Below are positions 6,999 through 10,697 of a DNA stretch of 10,697 nt, one piece after another (the stretch's first letter is position 1; each line of letters opens with the position of its first letter). Made by a program: the position numbers and the translations under genes. The notes under the pieces were generated by a model. It saw nothing but the letters and a program-made list of their open reading frames with translations, made no database searches and was not told the DNA's origin. The stretch covers positions 1-10,697 of the forward strand of contig CBDVEQ010000089.1 in assembly GCA_965373045.1 (NCBI GenBank), in the 5' to 3' direction. This DNA is from DAOVDI01 sp965373045 (GTDB lineage Bacteria; Acidobacteriota; Aminicenantia; Aminicenantales; Aminicenantaceae).

Positions 6999-8049
6999 TG
7001 CTATAACCAAGAATCTTTTTCCATACATTTTTGTTGTGTTGCATCGAAAATACTTCTTTTTTCTTATGCAGAGTTCTTCTCGCTTCCCGGCTAAACTGTT
7101 CCGCAATATCTGTGTTTTGCAAGAGAAGGATGACTTTTTCAGCGTACTCTTCAACATTTTGAAAGGGAACAATAAAGGCATTTTTTCCGTTATCGGCAAT
7201 ATCAGTGATATCTCCGACATCAGAAACAACACATGGGACTCCTGCATACATGGCTTCGATCATCGCCATTGGAAGTCCCTCTGCCTCTGAAGTTAATATA
7301 AAAACACGGCTTCTTTTTAAATATGAAAAGACATCTTTCACTATTCCCTTAAAATACACATTATTGACCAAGTTCAGTCTTTTCAACATCTTCGCATAAA
7401 TATACCGCCGGTGCCCTCCTCCCACCATAACAGCAGAAACAGATGGTATTTCTTTTTTTATCTCAGCAATAACGCGTAGGAAAACATCAATTCTTTTTAC
7501 CTTTGAAAAATCGGCAATGCAAAGCACATCTATATCCTGCTGGACAGTCCGGCTGTCCTCATATTTATTCAAAGCATATATATTGTGATGGATAAAGAAT
7601 TTTGACTTATCCCTGACTACTTTATTAAGCCTGTTCCTCGAATTTTCTCCCCGGACTCCTATCCGATGGGCCGTGTTCAGCAGTTTTTTAAAAATGACTT
7701 CATAATTCAGGATAAAATCCACATCATTCCCTATAAGAATCTGAACAACAGGTTTCCGATATAATTTCCCGAGCCAGTAGGCAAACAGGCCATGAGGCCT
7801 GAGAAAAACTCCGCAGAGGAAGTCTATCTGTCCTGTTGAACAAATATGGATCCCTTTAAAAATCTTATATATTTCTCTCATAACAATAATATTAAGGAGT
7901 CCTGGCGGACTGAAAGACCGCACTTTTTTAAACTGGAGCGGTTTATTCCTGAGCAGAAATATGTTCTGTACGCTTTCCAGTTCCACAAGAGGAGCGATCT
8001 TGCTGATCAGTTTATGATCTGACAATCCTGAAAACAATAAAATATTCAT
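6991..8049 (-). CDS. Family 4 glycosyltransferase (GT-B fold), first of two
   Basis: This is a likely cytoplasmic or membrane-associated glycosyltransferase that adds one sugar to the lipid-linked repeat unit. The frame is open from an ATG at 8082, but the start at 8047-8049 (MNILLFSGLS) is preferred: it gives an ATGA overlap with the upstream stop and puts the first Rossmann strand at the N-terminus, yielding 352 residues. Neither start has a clear ribosome binding site, as expected for coupling. Seen: LIGNDVDFI near 105-113, VMVGGGHR (207-214), YFKGIVKDVFSYLKRSRVF (232-250) and the GT4 EX7E motif with E257 and E265 in SEAEGLPMAMIEAMYAGVP (254-272), then VVSDVGDITDI. These are the donor-binding motifs of PF00534-type enzymes. 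The N-terminal acceptor domain is short and divergent, so the acceptor cannot be predicted. It ends in TAG, overlapping the next gene by 8 bp. Confidence 0.9.
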   Translation of the reverse strand: MNILLFSGLSDHKLISKIAPLVELESVQNIFLLRNKPLQFKKVRSFSPPGLLNIIVMREIYKIFKGIHICSTGQIDFLCGVFLRPHGLFAYWLGKLYRKPVVQILIGNDVDFILNYEVIFKKLLNTAHRIGVRGENSRNRLNKVVRDKSKFFIHHNIYALNKYEDSRTVQQDIDVLCIADFSKVKRIDVFLRVIAEIKKEIPSVSAVMVGGGHRRYIYAKMLKRLNLVNNVYFKGIVKDVFSYLKRSRVFILTSEAEGLPMAMIEAMYAGVPCVVSDVGDITDIADNGKNAFIVPFQNVEEYAEKVILLLQNTDIAEQFSREARRTLHKKKEVFSMQHNKNVWKKILGYSNE

Positions 8050-9065
8050 TGGAGATAAGGTTCGATCAGCTTTATCATCCATTCATGGAAATTGACTTTA
8101 TCCGAAATCATTCTCTCTTTTTTCTTTTTCCATTGTTTTGAAAGCTGATGCGCCAGTAACAATTCCTGGATTTTCGCATACATCCCCTGTTCATTTCCTG
8201 GTTTGAAGCCGAATGTCAATCCATATTCAGATTCCATCTCTTCCAGGTAAGAGATCCTGCCGACAAATGAATTGTACCGGATGGAGGGAACTCCCAGACA
8301 GGCCGCTTCTGCGGTCATAGTCTGAGAATCGGATATGATCATTTTTGCAAAAGAGAGAACATTGTGCATATCCCAAGGCTGGATCTGCTGTCCGCTTTTA
8401 GATTCCATGCTGGTCAAAATTGTAAAATCCTTGAGCAGTTTAAAAATCTTCTTTTTTTCTCTTTTCTTTAATCCCTGTTCATTAATATCATGATGAGCTT
8501 TTAGAGCAGAGCTTCTCAGAATAATGTATTCTTCCGGTTTCAGATCATATTTTTTCAAAACCGATATGTCTGGAGAAAACACATCCGGATGCAAATAGGC
8601 CAGTTCATGATAGGAATTGTGGATGACCCTTTTTTTCCTCCATTTTTTGTATTTTAAACAGTCAGGCACAATGACCCTTGTCGTAAATGGATAAGTAATG
8701 GCAGCAAAGAGCGGTATTATATGATCATCATCTTCTTCGAAGACAAAGGATTTAACCTTGGTAAAGGCGGAGAGATGGGCAATAGAAACAGATGTCCCAA
8801 GGGCGATCCTGAACCTATATTTTCTGTATAATCGAAACATGGAAAAATCCCTCTTGATGAGTTCCGCCAGCATAAGAGGAGTGCTGGATGGAGCTGTGCT
8901 GAGGGAAATGGCTTCGATCCCATAAAAATCAAGAAGGGAGTTTGTGATATCTTTTTTCCGGGAGGTGACAACAACTTCAAGTCCCCTTTTCTTATAATCA
9001 AAAATCAGGTTCCTGAAGAGATGGACATGGGCTGGATGTCCGATATCAAATAGGATGCTGCTCAT
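8046..9065 (-). CDS. DUF354 family protein with GT-B-like fold
   Basis: The 339-residue protein opens with ILFDIGHPAHVHLFRNLI (4-21), the hallmark N-terminus of DUF354. The family is predicted to adopt a GT-B-like fold related to UDP-GlcNAc 2-epimerases and lipid glycosyltransferases, and it commonly occurs in polysaccharide loci; no reaction is firmly assigned. A second conserved block, SDSQTMTAEAACLGVP (245-260), sits where GT-B enzymes bind the nucleotide sugar, followed by RYNSF and a conserved ISYLEEMESEYGL stretch (271-283). No signal peptide or membrane segment is seen, so it is probably cytoplasmic. The tail is rich in lysine (about 310-317). The ATG lies 2 bp after the GT2 stop and lacks a well-spaced ribosome binding site, pointing to coupling. 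The TGA overlaps the next ATG by 4 bp. A glycosyltransferase role is the best guess. Confidence 0.9.
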   Translation of the reverse strand: MSSILFDIGHPAHVHLFRNLIFDYKKRGLEVVVTSRKKDITNSLLDFYGIEAISLSTAPSSTPLMLAELIKRDFSMFRLYRKYRFRIALGTSVSIAHLSAFTKVKSFVFEEDDDHIIPLFAAITYPFTTRVIVPDCLKYKKWRKKRVIHNSYHELAYLHPDVFSPDISVLKKYDLKPEEYIILRSSALKAHHDINEQGLKKREKKKIFKLLKDFTILTSMESKSGQQIQPWDMHNVLSFAKMIISDSQTMTAEAACLGVPSIRYNSFVGRISYLEEMESEYGLTFGFKPGNEQGMYAKIQELLLAHQLSKQWKKKKERMISDKVNFHEWMIKLIEPYLQ

Positions 9066-9067
9066 CC

Positions 9068-10057
9068 TTAACTATTATCTTCCTTTTCCTGAAAAAATGA
9101 ATCCGATGAAAAATAGCTTTTTCTAGAATAATAGAGAAGCCGTTCTTGATTCCTTCTCATTCGGCTGATCATTTCCATGAAAATTCCGACAAACAGCAGA
9201 ACTATAGCACAGGCAAAGAAAGCGCCAGCTAGAAAAGCTGCCCATGTATGGGGCTTAAAGCTGCCGGTGCTGATATAGTGAATTATAAAAAATCCTCCGG
9301 CTGCCCCCCCCAGGAAAGTAAATATTAGGCTTAAAAAGGACATCAGCTTCATGGGTTGGTAATCCCGAAAAGCCATAATGATGATCTTAATGGTGTTATA
9401 TCCATATTTGAACAGGTTTGATGCAACTTTTGAGCGGCCGTATTCCCTTTCCCCTTTGACTGACACAGGAACCTCCACGACGGAAATTCCTTTATAGACA
9501 AGATCAATAAATGTTTCTTGAGTATAAGTAAAACGACCGAAAAGATTCATGCGAAGAGCTGCATCCTTGGAATAGGCCCTGAAACCGCAGGATACATCGT
9601 AGAATTTCTGCCCAATAATCTTACTGATGATAAAGGACATCAGTTTGTTTCCACACAGTTTCATCAAGGACATTTTAGGCCGATTATCTTTTGAGACAAA
9701 CCGCGAAGCTGTAACAAAAGCGGCTTTACCATCCAGGATGGGCATAACAAGTTTTGGAATATCCTTGGGATTAAATTGGCCATCCGCATCTATATTGACA
9801 ATAATATCAGCTTTCTTCTCCAGGGCACGTTCTATTCCTCTGCGAAAAGTCACTCCTAAACCCAAGTTACGAGCATGCTTGATAACCTCCACTCCTTTTT
9901 TAAGAGCGATTTCCTGCGTTTTATCCTTAGAGCCGTCATCAATAACCAGGATTTTGATCTCCTTTATTCCAGGAATATTTCGCGGAATCTGATCTATAAC
10001 ATTTCCAATCGTTTTTTCTTCATTTACGGCCGGTAAAATTATGATCAATTTCGCCAT
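9068..10057 (-). CDS. Family 2 glycosyltransferase, dolichyl-phosphate-mannose-synthase-like, with two C-terminal membrane helices
   Basis: This enzyme likely transfers a sugar from a nucleotide donor to a polyprenyl phosphate or lipid-linked acceptor at the cytoplasmic face of the inner membrane. Seen in 329 residues: a GT-A domain beginning IIILPAVNEEKTIGNVI (5-21), VIDDGS (38-43), the metal/nucleotide-binding DAD (90-92) in NIDADGQ, an ASRF motif near 117-120, and SCGFRAYSK (156-164). Two hydrophobic helices follow, at about 236-260 and 272-295, and then a basic, charged tail. This matches the DPM1/undecaprenyl-phosphate glycosyltransferase group that carries a C-terminal membrane anchor. 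Such enzymes often make the polyprenyl-phosphate sugar used by GT-C transferases, which fits the GT-C-like gene further down the operon (inference). The ATG is supported by a good ribosome binding site, and the stop TAA lies 2 bp before the next ATG. Confidence 0.93.
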   Translation of the reverse strand: MAKLIIILPAVNEEKTIGNVIDQIPRNIPGIKEIKILVIDDGSKDKTQEIALKKGVEVIKHARNLGLGVTFRRGIERALEKKADIIVNIDADGQFNPKDIPKLVMPILDGKAAFVTASRFVSKDNRPKMSLMKLCGNKLMSFIISKIIGQKFYDVSCGFRAYSKDAALRMNLFGRFTYTQETFIDLVYKGISVVEVPVSVKGEREYGRSKVASNLFKYGYNTIKIIIMAFRDYQPMKLMSFLSLIFTFLGGAAGGFFIIHYISTGSFKPHTWAAFLAGAFFACAIVLLFVGIFMEMISRMRRNQERLLYYSRKSYFSSDSFFQEKEDNS

Positions 10058-10063
10058 GATTAA

Positions 10064-10075
10064 CCTTTCTCCTTT
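10064..10075 (-). promoter_or_regulatory. Ribosome binding site of the GT2 gene
   Basis: On the minus strand AAAGGAG (10069-10075) is followed directly by AAAGG (10064-10068), which lies 6 nt before the ATG at 10055-10057. It is one of the two clear Shine-Dalgarno sequences in the window. It lies in the longest intergenic gap (53 bp), so this gene is probably translated independently of the gene upstream. No promoter or hairpin is evident in the same gap. Confidence 0.7.
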
Positions 10076-10110
10076 AACACAAATTTTTTTATATTCTGCT
10101 CTTATCTAAT

Positions 10111-10697
10111 TTACAAAAAAAGAGAACTTGCCTTTAAGAGAACATTTGTCATTCTTTCCGCAGCATGACCATCCCCAAAATAGGGCTCTGAAAAAGAAAG
10201 ACTATCAAAACTAGACTCCTGAAGAGCCATCTCAATGATTTTTTCCCGGTTTGCTCCGGCCAAGATATTATATCCTTTCTCTAATGTTTCAATCCATTCT
10301 GTTTCATCGCGGAGAGTTACACAAGGAACTTTCAGAAAAAACGCCTCCTTTTGAATCCCTCCGGAATCCGTGAGGATCTTCCTCGCATTTTTCTGTAGAA
10401 TGAGCATATCAAAATAGCTTACAGGCTCAATAATGCGCAACACATCGAGATGGTCCGGAAGATCTGCAGTTTCTTTAAACACCTTTTGAGTCCGGGGATG
10501 CATAGGGAAGACCACAGGGTGTTTTTTGCCAATCTCTATTAAAGCCTCCAGAATGGACCTGAATCTGACTGGATCACCAGTATTTTCGGCCCGATGCATG
10601 GTCACCAGATAATATCCATTTGGCTGTAGTTTAAGATCCTCCAGGACTGAAGATTTTTTCTCTGCGATACGGAATGCCAATAATACTAGGTCATACA
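10111..10697 (-). CDS. wecB: UDP-N-acetylglucosamine 2-epimerase family protein, C-terminal part (5' end beyond the window)
   Basis: This non-hydrolysing nucleotide-sugar 2-epimerase would interconvert UDP-GlcNAc-type and UDP-ManNAc-type sugars in the cytoplasm, supplying a precursor for the glycan. Seen: the frame is open to the right edge and reads YDLVLLAFRIAEKK, so the TTG near 10680 is an internal leucine, not a start. Next come TMHRAEN (the conserved catalytic-His region of the family), FPMHPRT, TDSGGIQKEA, VPCVTLRDETEW and, near the end, YFGDGHAAER. It stops at TAA 10111-10113. The TLRDETEW signature, in place of TLRPNTERP, resembles the WbpI-type subgroup that acts on UDP-2,3-diacetamido sugars, so the substrate may not be plain UDP-GlcNAc; this is recalled family knowledge, not a search. 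It is the first gene of the visible operon, 53 bp before the GT2 gene. The N-terminal half is not visible. Confidence 0.93.
   Translation of the reverse strand, partial: YDLVLLAFRIAEKKSSVLEDLKLQPNGYYLVTMHRAENTGDPVRFRSILEALIEIGKKHPVVFPMHPRTQKVFKETADLPDHLDVLRIIEPVSYFDMLILQKNARKILTDSGGIQKEAFFLKVPCVTLRDETEWIETLEKGYNILAGANREKIIEMALQESSFDSLSFSEPYFGDGHAAERMTNVLLKASSLFL

Noticed and set aside
6999..7247. An 83-residue N-terminal extension of the second GT4 gene, open from an ATG at 7247
   Set aside because: It lies entirely inside the preceding GT4 gene in another frame, has no GT-B features, and the start at 6998 places the first Rossmann strand at the N-terminus with an 8-bp overlap typical of this operon.
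8050..8082. An 11-residue extension of the first GT4 (start at 8082)
   Set aside because: The ATG at 8047-8049 gives a classic ATGA junction and begins directly with the first beta strand; neither start has a clear ribosome binding site, so this remains a preference, not proof.
10058..10110. Possible promoter or terminator in the 53-bp gap after the right epimerase
   Set aside because: Apart from the ribosome binding site, there is only AT-rich sequence, with no convincing -35/-10 pair and no GC-rich hairpin followed by a T run.

Overview
The window is one continuous stretch of minus-strand genes, read from right to left. It is part of a surface-polysaccharide locus of the O-antigen, capsule or exopolysaccharide type. 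Ten genes can be supported, and two of them run off the window ends. No convincing plus-strand gene, RNA gene, insertion sequence, CRISPR array or terminator was seen. The DNA is fairly AT-rich and the genetic code is standard (TAA, TAG and TGA all end genes here). The gene content suggests a bacterium, probably with a Gram-negative-type envelope, but nothing in the window fixes the phylum.

In transcription order the layout is: (1) a UDP-GlcNAc 2-epimerase-family gene cut by the right edge, with a C-terminal signature like the WbpI-type subgroup; (2) a DPM1-like family 2 glycosyltransferase with two C-terminal membrane helices; (3) a DUF354 protein with a GT-B-like fold; (4) and (5) two family 4 glycosyltransferases; (6) a 640-residue AsnB-type glutamine amidotransferase/asparagine synthetase; (7) a small membrane protein with a C-terminal soluble domain; (8) a 484-residue polytopic membrane protein, a candidate GT-C glycosyltransferase or polymerase; (9) a single-pass membrane protein; (10) a second UDP-GlcNAc 2-epimerase, of the canonical WecB type, broken by an in-frame TAA and continuing past the left edge.

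The junctions are tight: 53 bp, 2 bp, 4-bp overlap, 8-bp overlap, 11 bp, 37 bp, 8-bp overlap, 4-bp overlap, 25 bp. This indicates one operon with much translational coupling and a promoter to the right of the window. No gene-free stretch longer than 53 bp exists.

Inferred division of labour: the epimerases supply ManNAc-type nucleotide sugars; the GT2 and the two GT4 enzymes add sugars at the cytoplasmic face; the AsnB homologue may amidate a uronic acid; and the three-gene membrane module (7-9) may act on lipid-linked sugars at the outer face. A flippase, an initiating phosphosugar transferase and export genes are not in the window and would have to lie elsewhere.

The points most worth a second look are the single in-frame stop in the otherwise intact left epimerase, and the module in which a GT-C-like integral protein is flanked by two small proteins that look like detached periplasmic domains.
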